Shown here: one piece after another, positions 47,916 to 58,636 of the stretch | Position numbering within the stretch: position 1 is the first letter of the stretch | How the letters are laid out: every line of letters starts with the position of its first letter | NCBI GenBank assembly: GCA_965644295.1 | Contig: CBFFRP010000169.1 | Coordinates: forward strand, 62,001-126,000 | DNA from: Paraphysomonas bandaiensis | Lineage: Eukaryota; Chrysophyceae | DNA length: 64,000 nt | Direction of reading: 5' to 3' | Translations under genes and position numbers: made by a program | The notes under the pieces: generated by a model | What the model saw: the letters and a program-made list of their open reading frames with translations, nothing else | Told to the model about the DNA's origin: nothing | The model's database searches: none

Positions 47916-48633
47916 ATGATCAAAGACGAAATTGATCAAATCACTGCTAATTGCGATTATTGCGAGGCATCTCTCACTCAAATGAAGAAGGATTTAATTG
48001 CTTATCTTAGAAGGAAATCAGGTTGATTGGGTCTGTTATACATATATTGCACTGTATTAACTGTGGCTTCAGCTGAAACTAAGGAAACTGCTGAGCTGTC
48101 TAACATGCTTCGAAATATTGCTTCCACGGAGCGAAATAAGAAACTCCAAAAGAGTATGTTCTCAATTGCGTCCACATATGGTGAGCTGGATAAATTACTG
48201 CCGAATTACAAGCAGTGCGAGTCACAAACTGCCGATTTATTAGCAGAAGCACGCACTTTTCTGCTTGCTCCTATGAGGGTACGTGGACGAAATAGAGCTC
48301 AATGTGTGTTAATTTATTTCACTGTAGGAAGTAGTTTTAGATAGTAATCAGGCCCTTATCAAGAGAGATGCAAAAAATAATTTCGATGGCAACACACATT
48401 TGCAGCAAAGGACCCTCCATATGGAGGCCATATTGCCAGTACATAGGAAGCTATTCGAGAAACATAGGGTGAAGTACATGAAAGGTATACTGAAAAATCT
48501 GATATATGCAGAGTTGCAGTATCATTGCAGATCGATAGAACTACTCTCTCCTCTTTTCCAGTCGTTGTCTGAAGTGGATGAAGAGTATGACCCTAACTCA
48601 AACGAAGCTGTTAAGCTCCGTGTTCAAGCTTGA
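47916..48633 (+). CDS. FAM92/CIBAR-like BAR-domain protein
   Basis: Predicted membrane-curvature (BAR) protein of 205 residues, most like the FAM92/CIBAR group that acts at ciliary bases and on membranes. Three exons: 47916-48021, 48073-48278, 48328-48633; the joins keep frame (106+206+306 bp). The whole chain is helical: N-terminal helix with LTQMKKDLIAYLRRKS, a second with GELDKLLPNYKQCESQTADL, and a last one ending EKHRVKYMKGILKNLIYAEL and SLSEVDEEYD, whose pattern recalls the final BAR helix and acidic end of FAM92. It is about 60-80 residues shorter than animal FAM92 proteins, mostly at the C-terminus. Assignment is by pattern and length only, so another BAR subfamily is possible. Confidence 0.55.
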
Positions 48634-49372
48634 TGTAATGATTTCGTGTATGCAATTGTAAACTATTGGTAAATTATATAATTGAAATTATTATTATGAC
48701 TTTGTCATGGTTTATATTACGGTTAAAAGAGTTTCAGTTTCATCAGTCCAGTTACTAGTCGCTAATGGTCGAGGATGTACCAGTCAATCACATGCTGATT
48801 TTATTGTTTCTGCATATTAAAGTGACGAAAAATAATTTACTACATTGCTACAAATAGAAACCAAGTACAAGCTGTATCAGGACCATATATTGCATTAAAT
48901 GTAACCATAAGTACGACTGTTATAGGCATGGGTGGTAACTCTTACCCAGTAGAGGGCACACCTCTTACCTCTTGTAGTAATTATGAGAGACTAGGTTATG
49001 TTTACGAAAAACACTCCTAACAGTGCCGGTAGTGTGGAATAAGATCAACTAATCCTAGTTACTATTTCCAACACGCAAGTTCTTGATCACATAGTGACAG
49101 ATAATACTTAAGAAGAGCATTACTGAATAATATTTTAAATTATTTATGTAATATCAGAGATTCTTTCATAACAGTCAATTCTTTCATAATAGTCGTAGTA
49201 TTTCAAATTTAAAATTACACTTCAGGTAGTTCCCTTGAAGTGGTTGCGGCATTTAAAAATATATGAACGTTTAAAAATATCAGAATAAATATTTGAGTGA
49301 TCGAAAATAAGTCAGTAAAATATACCAAACATTACGCGATACAGCGTATGGCGTAAATACCAATAGCATTCA
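48634..49372. other. Intergenic region between convergent BAR and cyclin genes
   Basis: 740 bp of AT-rich 3' flank of both genes. A short imperfect duplication (TTCTTTCATAA-AGTC) occurs near 49155-49200. No gene supported. Confidence 0.45.
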
Positions 49373-50110
49373 TCAAATGCAAAAAACCTTCGAAGATGCA
49401 TTATGTTTCCAAAACCTCATAATGCTGACCATTATTCTATTTATCTTCCAACTGTTGAGTTGCGGAGGCTCAATATGTCTTTCACTTTCAGGAGAACTTC
49501 TCACGGTTATTCGTCGCGTGTGATCTCTGTAAAAGGAATTGCTTGATTCCGAGAGAAAATCACAGTCAGCAGTGTCGTCATCAGAATCAAGACTGCAATG
49601 TTGCGACATTGTTTGTTCGAATGAATGATATTCCTTTGGTGATATTTCAACACCAAAGTTTAGAATTTTCAACACCACGACCTCCATTTTGTTCAATCGG
49701 TTCAATGTAGATTGAACAAATACAGAATTAAAGTCGCTGTTTACCATTGATACATCATCCCATACTTTAGAAGAGATCATCATACACACCCCTAAAACTG
49801 AACGCCAATTGCTCAAATTCAGTCTCAGCTGACCATCGGTATTTCGTTCAATACGTTTAACGTATATCATCGCAGGTATTAAGCAATTGGATTCCATTTG
49901 TGTTTCCAGCATTACCATCGATATATAATTCCTGATGGAGGACAGCAGCAAGTGATGACTGGGCTTAAGCCCTGTGGTGGGTACATCGTCGAATATTTGG
50001 TATTTCTCAGGTGTAGTGCGCTTCTCGAACTCAGCACAGTGAATCATTTCACACATGTGTTCGGCCACAGCACATACATTATCCCACTCATGCATCGCTT
50101 GGTGACTCAT
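49373..50110 (-). CDS. Cyclin Y / Pho80-like cyclin
   Basis: Regulatory cyclin of the Pho80/cyclin Y type, expected to pair with a PCTAIRE/PFTAIRE or Pho85-class kinase. Single exon, 245 residues. The cyclin box covers about residues 55-165: SCLIPAM-type helix (NCLIPAMIYVKRIERN), SNWRSVLGVCMMISSKVWDD with the conserved W-R...SKVWDD, then VNSDF and MEVVVLKILNFGVEISPKEY, the order seen in cyclin Y. An N-terminal extension of about 50 residues and a C-terminal Ser/Asp-rich tail with RRITVRSSPESER, plausible phosphosites, flank it. The start is the first ATG; no splice signals are needed. Confidence 0.8.
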   Translation of the reverse strand: MSHQAMHEWDNVCAVAEHMCEMIHCAEFEKRTTPEKYQIFDDVPTTGLKPSHHLLLSSIRNYISMVMLETQMESNCLIPAMIYVKRIERNTDGQLRLNLSNWRSVLGVCMMISSKVWDDVSMVNSDFNSVFVQSTLNRLNKMEVVVLKILNFGVEISPKEYHSFEQTMSQHCSLDSDDDTADCDFLSESSNSFYRDHTRRITVRSSPESERHIEPPQLNSWKINRIMVSIMRFWKHNASSKVFCI

Positions 50111-51146
50111 TCAAATGTACTACTTAAGAAAATAATGAAGTGTTATGGATGTTTGTGGTGTATAGCAGTTGTACCTGTATTTGGTACAGACTGGTGTTTC
50201 GGTTCTATTCATTGATTGCGGAAAATGCGTTACCCATATTGAGGAAAATTCCACCCGATTCCTCGAGACAACATACGTACGTACGTACCCACATACTGCG
50301 GTACCTACATACATACATACATACATACTACATACAGCAGTACAAATGTACGGTAGAACAACTATACACAGGATACATACGTACTGCTGTACCTGCCCAG
50401 TTCGATCCTACAAACTCACCGCATGCAGGTGCACACCAGTCAGTATCATAAGGGTGTCCATCAGCATCAAGGACGAGTCAATTAAATTATAATGGAGAGA
50501 GTATATGGCTGATGATACAAGTTCATCACTTGTTCCTCTCGTTATCGTGAATAGTCACTGCTACTGTAGTCTTATAAGAACACTGAGCGCATGTCACACA
50601 CACGGCCTTGCAGACTATCATGCGCTCGTCGACTAGAAGCCAGTGCAGTGCACTGTATGGATATCATGCTATAGCTATCTGACTTTAATGTTAACTCTGT
50701 TGAGGTATCAGTATATCACACTCACACAGGACGTTGGAAGAGTGCTCTGACACTGCTTTCACTTGGGGTGTATTTGAATCTGTTATAGGTCGAAAGTGGG
50801 TTACTGGTCCACTGAGATACACAAATTAGAATGCCGATAATTGTGACTTAGATGAAAATTTCGTTTTATGAAGTCAAGAATAGATTTGACAGCCGGGAGT
50901 ATTTGCGATACTAATACGTCATCTCAACTAGTTATATAGTACAATTACCCTATCTTATTCCTATTCCAGTACACGACATCTGCATCATACCTTCATTCAT
51001 TGCTAATAGACATCCCTACAGTGGGTACATTGAGAAGATTGTTAGGGAACAATATATTGTATTGTACAATATTGATACTACGCTATAAATTAGATTTAAT
51101 ACAGCGCCGACTTGCAATACTACTGCAATATACCAATAGTTTCTAG

Positions 51147-51253
51147 CAAGGCTAGGGAACAATAATATATTGCAATACTATTGTGAGCCACTCTAACAGA
51201 AACAATATTGATGGAATATTTTGCATCAATCAATATATTGTTCCCTAGCCCTG
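51147..51253. mobile_element. hAT-like MITE, 107 bp, with 8-bp target duplication
   Basis: Miniature inverted-repeat element flanked by the direct repeat GTTTCTAG (51139-51146 and 51254-51261). Its termini read CAAGGCTAGGGAACAATA on the left and, on the opposite strand, CAGGGCTAGGGAACAATA on the right, giving terminal inverted repeats of about 23-26 bp with one A/G mismatch and a small AAT indel. CA(A/G)GG termini with an 8-bp duplication are typical of hAT transposons. There is no coding capacity. Confidence 0.85.
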
Positions 51254-52030
51254 GTTTCTAGTATAGTACGAAAAGGAAATGGAAGGACGCAGGGTGGGCC
51301 TCGTTTATCCCCAACTCCCAAGGGGATTCTCTCGGTTGGAATACGTATGTTTACCTAAGATATGATTGTATAATTCGTTAAACACAAAGTGATAACGGTA
51401 ATACGTAGTCAAAATACTATATAGGTGTATAACTGTGAAACTGAAGTGTCGTGACGATACAAGATTCGGAAGTTATCAATGGTTGTTAGCAGAATGCCCA
51501 AATTATGTTAGTGACGAGATTTAAGCGAAATGACACAATTGTGAATACATTTATAATTTATAATAATCTATCAATTCTGACGACTTACTTTTTTACGATC
51601 TAAGTGATAAAATGAGCAAAAGTCAATACTCTCTTCGATAATTACATTACACGTACGGGTTGTAAATGTTCTCCCACTCACTACTGAGACCTTACCCACC
51701 AGCAGTGGTTGTTAATAATACTGCGTAGCAGTAAGTAAAAATCCACACTATTGTACCAGGAATTACACTTGCTGATTTCATGTTGGTATTAATGTATGAA
51801 TCATACATGAGATTCTATTAAGTTCGAATGTGAGTAAAACATTATACACTTTTATATGATAATAGATGATCGGCTACTAGCAGCTAACGTTTGGTGGAAT
51901 ATTAGCAACTAAAGAGTATTTAATGCTCAGTGTTACGTGGTTGTTTCAGCAGTATTGTGTAGCCGACATGGAGTTTACCTCTTTCTATATTTCTGCGAGA
52001 ACATGAGGGGCATCGGTGGGACGAAATCGG

Positions 52031-52335
52031 TACCTATAGGTCGCTCTACCTACCTATAGGTCCACCGCAAGTACCTAATAGGTACCTGCCTAATAGGTCC
52101 CACCTATAGTCATGCCTAATGACCCTACCTATAGGTAGGTGCCTAGCTGTCACCACCTATAGGTATACCTAGCTACCCTGCCTATAGGTGATAAGAGTTA
52201 GGTACCTACCTATAGGTACCTCAAGCCCCACCTATAGGTATCGAAGGCTTAGGTACTGTCTATAGGTAGTGCTTCTCGCTGCCTATAGGTATAAGACGAA
52301 AGACCTGTAGGTACCTGAATTCTGAACCTATAGAG
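52031..52335. repeat. Cluster 1 of the palindrome ACCTATAGGT
   Basis: The self-complementary octamer CCTATAGG occurs eight times between 52033 and 52289, usually as (T/C)ACCTATAGGT(A), with several one-base variants (CCTAATAGG, CCTATAGT) between. Spacings are irregular, about 22-72 bp, so it is not a simple tandem array. It ends about 550 bp upstream of the gene at 52883. Confidence 0.85.
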
Positions 52336-52654
52336 AATTGGCAACGCAGCGGTGAAGAGTATAATGTATCTATTATTATTAGATTATTTCTATATATGTA
52401 TATATATACACCATTACTAAACAAGTAGACTGTGCATTCTACAATCAACAATAAGCACGCGATGTTAATAATGTGTCATTGCCATTATCAGACGAGTTAC
52501 CAGTAACGTGCTGTAATCAGTACAGGAATTGCTATCACATTCTGAGGAGTCACTGCTGCCATTCTCATTGTTGGCGTCTGAATTCAACGCCTGGCTGTGT
52601 CGTACTGTAGCATATACTCGTACACTATACCACTGTACCACTGTACTCTGTACT

Positions 52655-52723
52655 TGTGTACCCCTGTACTGTGTACCTGTGTACCCCTGTACTGTGTACC
52701 TGTGTACCCCTGTGCTGTGTACT
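52655..52723. repeat. 23-bp minisatellite, three units
   Basis: Three head-to-tail units of TGTGTACCCCTGTACTGTGT plus ACC; the third carries two substitutions. The unit itself is rich in GTAC palindromes, and degenerate GTACCACTGTAC sequence precedes it. Confidence 0.85.
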
Positions 52724-52882
52724 ACCGTACGAAGGATATCACCACTATCCAACTTCGAGGAACTACTTTGTAGCTGAAGTGAAGAGGCGAAGTGAGTGAA
52801 GTGTGAGGAAGTGTCTGCGTTAGTACGATTCGGAGAGTATGTGAATATTTGAATTTCAAACATGTGATGCCATCGTGACTCA

Positions 52883-54283
52883 ATGCCACAATTTACTGTG
52901 AGATGCCCGCGAAAACAAACTGCATCTGCTGCGCCTGCAAGAGCTCAGAAACAGCCCTGTCAACAGCGATCCATCGTGAACGACAACTTCGGCGCCGGAC
53001 AGTCAGATGCTTCACCTCGAGAAGCCAGGATGCCTCCATATAACTCTTCCTCCAACTCGACAATTTACAAGAGTTTCAAGCACAAGAAAGTCCAGTCCAG
53101 GATATTGGGCACGGTTCTCACGGCGAATGAGCTTATCATCGGACGCCAGAGCGCCGAAAAACTGTCCACACTTCCACGCTTCCACGCTTATCACAAAGAG
53201 ATGATGTATGAACGCCTCTTTGTTATACTGGACACAGGAGATGTAGTTTCAGTGGAAGAGCACTTTGACCTACTGATTCAGTTGATTCTGCTGGTGATTT
53301 CAAAGGAGGGGGTTGCAACTCAAGCTTCTCATAACAAGGTTATCCATGTTGTTTTCTCTGCCACATATCTTGAATTATATATAGCACTACATATTATCAT
53401 GTATTGTATACCCTCATATCATCATATACCATCCTTCTATTATCATATGTATTAATATATCGTACACCGTTATATTATACATATCATATCATTGTATTAG
53501 ATACCTCTTGTGCATTTTGAACAACCATATCAAATATTATGATATCGTATAACATATATCTTATACCATTCATTATTGTATCATTATGTTATATATATAT
53601 ATGTATATCATATCACACAGCACAGCATATCATATATATCGAGCAGCATCGCATTTTACAGTGCCCTGTCATCTGCTACTATTACATATTATTATTGTGA
53701 ATAACAAACTAGTAGGCATTCTTTCTCGCTTCTAAAGAAGGTGCATTGCAAGCTAATGAAAAATTGTTAGCAAGTGAGGTAGTATCTGCATTTTCGGCAT
53801 GCAAGTATGTACTGCTCATATTGTTTACTTTTTTCTAATAATATCATTGCAGGTATGTCAAGAAGTATATTCGCAAATTGTCGTGCAATTTGAAAACCAA
53901 GATTAGATGTTGTCACACCAAGTTGTTTTCGGAACAGTCTTCGTGGGCGACTGTATCATTTGGAAGGGAATTAGCCCAAGCCTTGGAGAATGGTAAGTAT
54001 TTATTATTGCGACAATTGATGTCTTATATATATATTTTATTGACAAGGTATTAGTCCACGACAACATCAAGTTGAAAACGAGGGGTCGTATATGCAGACT
54101 GCCATTGAGGCAGTATGCATCATGATTGGAGCTTACGACTTCGACGAACACGAAGGTCCTGGGGCCTTTATGGACCAGACGAGCACAACAAATGCTTTTA
54201 GGCCCTCCACGAGAAGTGTGGACGTCGGAGATTTGCTCCAGAGCGACCGACGGTATGAATCCTATTCGGGATTCCCGGCGTGA
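52883..54283 (+). CDS. Unrecognised protein, plus-strand copy, frameshifted at its 3' end
   Basis: Four-exon gene model: 52883-53338, 53716-53804, 53853-53992, 54048-54283, in frame to a stop after 306 residues. I recognise no family. The N-terminus is basic and low-complexity (about 70 residues); residues about 75-150 are helical and hydrophobic (ERLFVILDTGDVVSVEEHFD, LLIQLILLVISKEG). The last three exons are repeated in inverted orientation at 55717-55023. Relative to that copy a 20-bp stretch is missing at about 54192, which shifts the frame; the ancestral frame is still open from there to 54455 and its wording (FFKNERLVWFKRWG, TSLLTSDWR) matches the other copy. This copy therefore has a complete 5' half but a replaced C-terminus. 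Either a pseudogene or a newly altered protein. Confidence 0.55.
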
Positions 54284-54508
54284 GCTGGTGATAAATGACA
54301 GTGATTTGAATTTTTTCAAGAATGAAAGGTTAGTATGGTTCAAACGTTGGGGTATTGTTCAAACGTTCGAGAAGCCGAAGAAGGAAGATGATGGTCTGAA
54401 CATTGACGATACAGTCAATGACGATACTTCCCTGTTAACTTCAGATTGGCGGTGAAGACTTCTGAAGTGCACAATGCTTCTGCTTCTTAGCAGGTGATTA
54501 GGAGCTAG
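53768..54508 (+). repeat. Left arm of ~740-bp inverted duplication
   Basis: Pairs with 54970-55708 on the opposite strand. The match covers most of exon 2, exons 3-4 and their introns, the stop region and about 50 bp of 3' flank, with scattered substitutions, a 20-bp deletion in this arm and a small in-frame length difference near the C-terminus. Confidence 0.9.
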
Positions 54509-54526
54509 TACATTTTTGAGCAATAG

Positions 54527-54763
54527 GTGGTACCTAAAGGTTTTCGAATAGGTACCACCTATAGCTACCCAGTGTACCTATAGGTACCCCCTAATACACG
54601 TACCTATTCGTCTCCCTATAGGTGGTACCTATGACCTCTAGATTTCCTACTGATAGGTATCCCTATTTATATTAAAATGTACCTATAGGTACTGCCTACA
54701 TGTATCAATACTACCTATAGGTACTACCTAAAAATATAATACCAATACTACCTATAGGTACTA
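54527..54763. repeat. Cluster 2 of the palindrome ACCTATAGGT
   Basis: Five exact CCTATAGG octamers (54577 to 54758), mostly as TACCTATAGGTA, with more near-matches (ACCACCTATAG, GGTACCTA). It occupies the ~460-bp spacer between the two arms of the inverted duplication. With cluster 1 at 52031-52335, the plus-strand gene copy is bracketed by these clusters. Confidence 0.85.
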
Positions 54764-54969
54764 TAATTAGCAATAATAAACACAGTATAATATATATATT
54801 GCAAAGTAGAAAAAGCAAGCAATGCAGATCTGTAATCATGAATGAGTAGACAAACTATGTATTCAATTAATATAGACGGCATTAACATAGTTCGAAGTAA
54901 AAATTAACGGCAATTACTACTTAGAACCTACAAAATACATACCACGACAAATTTGAACCACATCGTAAG

Positions 54970-55708
54970 CTAGCTCCCAATCACCTGCTAAGAAGTAGAA
55001 GCATTGTGCACTTCAGAAGCCTTCACCGCCAATCTGAAGTTAACAGGGAAGTATCGTCATTGTTCAGACTGTCGTCGTCCTTCTTCGACTTCCCCAACGT
55101 TTGAACCATACCCCAACGTTTGAACCATACTAACCTTTCATTCTTGAAAAAATTCAAATCACTGTCACTTATCACAAGCTCACGCCGGGAATCCCGAATA
55201 GGATTCATACCGTCGGTCGCTCTGGAGCAAATTTCAGATGTCCATGCTTCTCGTGGAGGACCTAAAAGCATTTGTTGAGCCGTTGACTCAACCATGATGC
55301 TAGTCTGGTCCATAAAGGCCTCAGGATCTTCATTTTCATCGAAATCGTAGGCTCCAATCATGATGCATACTGCCTCAATGGCAGTCTGCATATATGACCC
55401 CTTGTTGTCCACTTGATACTTTCGTGGACTAATACCTTTTCAACAGAATTACATCAATTGGCACAATATAATAAATACTTACCATTTTCCAATACTTCGG
55501 CTAATTCCCGTCTAAATGATGCAGTCGCCCACAAAGGCTGTGTGGAGAACAGCTTGGCGTGACAACATCTAATCTTGGTCTTCAAATTACACGACAATTT
55601 GCGAATATACTTCTTGACATACCTGCAATGATATTATTAGAAAAAAGTAAATAATATGAGCAGTATATACTTGCACGCCGAAAATGCAGACACCACCTCA
55701 CTTGCTAA
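54970..55708 (-). repeat. Right arm of ~740-bp inverted duplication
   Basis: Reverse-complement partner of 53768-54508. Homology stops abruptly inside exon 2 at about 55708; upstream sequence is unrelated, so this arm is a 5'-truncated copy. Identity looks close to 90% by eye. Confidence 0.9.
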
Positions 55709-55717
55709 GCAACCCAT
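55023..55717 (-). CDS. Unrecognised protein, minus-strand 5'-truncated copy
   Basis: Three exons on the minus strand: 55717-55671, 55622-55483, 55435-55023, sum 600 bp, 199 residues. The splice sites match those of the plus-strand copy and exon 3 has the same 140 bp. The first exon would start at an ATG (MGCLASEVVSAF) that lies outside the homologous block, so a new start may have been captured at the duplication edge. The C-terminus is intact relative to the other copy (FFKNERLVWFKRWG ... LTSDWR). Lacks the whole ~160-residue N-terminal half. Transcription would converge on its sibling. Function unknown; expression uncertain. Confidence 0.5.
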
Positions 55718-56137
55718 GTTTAGTGCAGCTAAACTTATTATCTCAGTGTTGCGCAAAAGTATACATCCTATTACACTTAATATGATGTTATTTCTGAAAG
55801 TTAATCGACACTTGCGGCCGGATATATATATATTTCAATTAATTTTGAATGATTGTAGTGACCATACTGATATATACTGCAAGATGTAACAGCAAGTATA
55901 CGTAGGTATACCTTTATTTGATAACAAAAACATCATTATTCACCTTATTGGCTTACTCGAAAATGTGTTACATTTTCATCACGACAGACAACTCGAATGC
56001 TTCGTGTACTAGGCAATCAATTTTCACTGATAAGTCTATTCAACTTTCAGACTCACTGTATTTTTATAGAACTTCAATCCTAAATGCTACATATATACAT
56101 GGACTGAGGCACCCAAACGTAGCCCATCAGTTGTATA
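55718..56137. other. Intergenic region upstream of the truncated copy
   Basis: 420 bp of AT-rich sequence between the proposed start of the truncated minus-strand copy and the 3' end of the coiled-coil gene. Frames at 55656-56169 on the plus strand have no recognisable content. Confidence 0.4.
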
Positions 56138-58636
56138 TTACATATGCCAATTCGAAGTTGGCGATGTAACCTTTTTACTCCTTCCATGTCGAGGGCTTGT
56201 GTTACGTCGACTTTTGTGCACTCGTCGCGTTCCGTTTGGAGACTCTACGGACCGCATCGGAGGGGCAGACTTCGGCTTTTGGTGAGAACTACGCATCGAG
56301 CGAACCCCATTAACCCCCACAACGTGTACGTTGCTATCCAATCCTTCAATGTGGGAGGCTTCATCAGGATCATTTACAAACCCCGGCGCTATGTCACTGG
56401 GACAGCGCTCTCTTCTGTTATCGAGAGGTGAAGTACTGGAATGCTTTTTATGCGTGCTGGTGTAAACTTCCATGAATCGACGACCACACATACAAGACAT
56501 ATGTTTCAGCGTTTTATACTTCGCATATAAAACTTTGTGTTCATGATTAATGGAATTAAGCATTTCCAACATCTGCGCATTTGCGGCCTTGAGGCCAGTA
56601 ACCATCTCTGCATCTTGCTGGACTACCCGCTTCAGGTCGGAGTTAGACTTTGATATTTTCTCCTTTTCGGCTTGTAAACTTTCAATCTCAGCCCGATTTT
56701 CATCACTTTCACGAAAAAAACGCATCAAGCGATCAATTTCGAAATTAGCAGCCTTGAGCTTCATACTCAGCAAATCGCATTGATCAGATGAAGTTTCAGA
56801 TATCTTTCGGCGTTCCATGAGTTCCCCTTGCATTTCCTCCATTGTATTTAATGTGACTTGTAGTCGTGAGTTACAATCGTAATAGTTTTCACGGAAGTAT
56901 TCAAGCTCTTGCTGCATCATTTCTTTAATCTCCATGCACTGATCAAGTTTAGCTGTTGCTGTCTCCAAAATGACATCAGGACCAGTTTGTACACAAACTT
57001 CAGTCAATATAGGGAGAGCCGCTAATGCTTCCGCCTCTTTCTGCTTCTCTCGTTTCTAATAACAAGAATACGCGCATTAGACGTTAGTGTCCAAATATAA
57101 CTTCATATCCAATCCAATCCATTCAAAAGGTTGCATGCACACAACATCCACTCACACAAGTATCGTATATATATATACGCCAGTCACCTCATAGTACGCT
57201 ATTGTCTCTTGCAGCTTCATCCCCGCATCTGCAATTTCTTGCATAAGACACTTGTTGTACACATCCTTCTCATTGCTATTTCTCTTGTACCCTTCACATT
57301 CCTTGCGTATTGCTTTAAGCGTTTTCCCGTGTGCTGAGAGGTCCTTCTGTCGTTCACTTACCGCTTCCTCCGCCTCCTTCTGAGCTTTCACAACAAGTTC
57401 TTGAAGCTGGGCAACTTCATCAGAATGCATCACTTTATTTTGCTCATACTGGGTCTGTAGCTCAAGAAGTCTATCGCGCTGCTCCTGAAGTTCTTTTGAA
57501 TGACTGCTCCGCAAAGACTCCATCTCTCTGGCGTGTTCTTCGATCATGTCTTTCTTCTCTCTCTCTGAAGACATCATCAAGGTTACATATTTATCCTTCG
57601 CAACCGCTAGTTCAGTTTCTAAATTGTTGTAGGCATCCCAGCTCGGATAATTAGTGCTGCTATAAGCTGCATTGGGTTGCACTCCATCTGAAGTGTCCTG
57701 ATACACGGTATCATGGCATTGAGAAAGCTGAGGATATTCGGAGCCGTCGTAATATGCATCGGAATACGTGTTGGGATCGGCATTACTATAGTAATCGGTT
57801 CCGTTGCAAGTATTATAGCTACCTTCATTAGTCTGGTACTGATAATTTTGTGCACCACATCCCTGGTCAGGATATTGCTCTTGGTTGTACTCATACTGTT
57901 CAACATTATAACTGTCCCCCGATTGTGGCGCGTCATAAACATCTTCACCTAATGCATACGATGCTAGAGTCCGCTCGTCACACAACTTTGACATACTTCG
58001 TGATAACACTTGATCAACAAAACTACCACTCGTCTGTTTGGTCAAAACCTTCCTTGTTTGCGAGTCGCTTGGCGCACTTGTGTGAAAATTACCCATATTT
58101 TCCGCCACCAGAGTGTCAATAGCAGTAGTAGATACAGCACCCTCATGTGGCTTTCGGTTCGGCTTAATTTCATAAGGAGGTATTTCATAGGTAGACATAT
58201 CGCAATCCGACGCGGAATAAGATTCCATTTGCCTAAACGTATGCGCTTTAGCAGTACCAGCCGCCCGATCAACGGTATCATTAAGTAAGTCATCAACATA
58301 ACCACTGCTTGCAGCACGTAACAATTTCTTTCGACTTGAATGATCGGATACAGTTTGTTCCATATCTACATCGTGACTATGACAGCTATCCTGATAACTT
58401 AACACACTGCCAACAACAGCCTCCACAAACTGTCCACTAGTTGTACGTATAATCCGTCGATCAGACTGATGTATTGAAACAGATGAGTCATTGAATATAT
58501 CCTCATCTTCATAGTCATTGTCTTGCTTTGATTTAGTGGTTATAGTGTGAAGGGCGTTGTCCATAACACTCTGTATGAACTCCTCACTCTCGTTACGTCT
58601 TAACAGGTTCATTGGTAGTCGAGATAGTAGGTTCAT
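56138..58636 (-). CDS. Coiled-coil protein with four repeated R-x-x-S-G-x-F-V motifs
   Basis: Two exons: 58636-57188 and 57055-56138 (intron 132 bp), 788 residues. I do not recognise a family. The N-terminal 220 residues carry four versions of one motif: LLRRNESEEFIQSVMDNAL (11-29), RIIRTTSGQFVEAVVGSVL (61-79), KLLRAASSGYVDDLLNDTV (104-122) and VLTKQTSGSFVDQVLSRSM (197-215); each is a basic-x-x-(S/T) site followed by a short amphipathic helix. Residues about 230-335 are rich in Tyr/Asn/Gln/Asp (low complexity). About 340-660 is a long coiled coil (MSSEREKKDMIEEHAREMES onward), followed by a Cys motif (MSCMCG) and a basic, disordered tail. Looks like a scaffold; a second Met eight codons in is an alternative start. 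Confidence 0.65.

Larger units (their letters stand above)
50111..52882. other. Gene-free accessory-type region with MITE, palindromes and minisatellites
   Basis: 2.8 kb between the divergent cyclin gene and the unrecognised gene at 52883. Contents in order: an (ACAT)n run at about 50306-50328, a partial MITE-like stretch near 51040-51075, an intact hAT-like MITE (51147-51253), a palindromic decamer cluster (52031-52335) and a 23-bp minisatellite (52655-52723). Open frames at 50120-50492 and 52465-52863 are made of these repeats and are not supported as genes. Confidence 0.6.

Noticed and set aside
50120-50492. Open frames rich in Tyr/Thr/His (TYVRT, YIHTYI)
   Set aside because: Translation of an ACAT/GTAC microsatellite in all frames.
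53903-54343. Minus-strand ORF of 146 codons across the plus-strand gene
   Set aside because: Antisense shadow of exons 3-4 and it would have to read through the introns; no conserved wording with its counterpart in the other arm.
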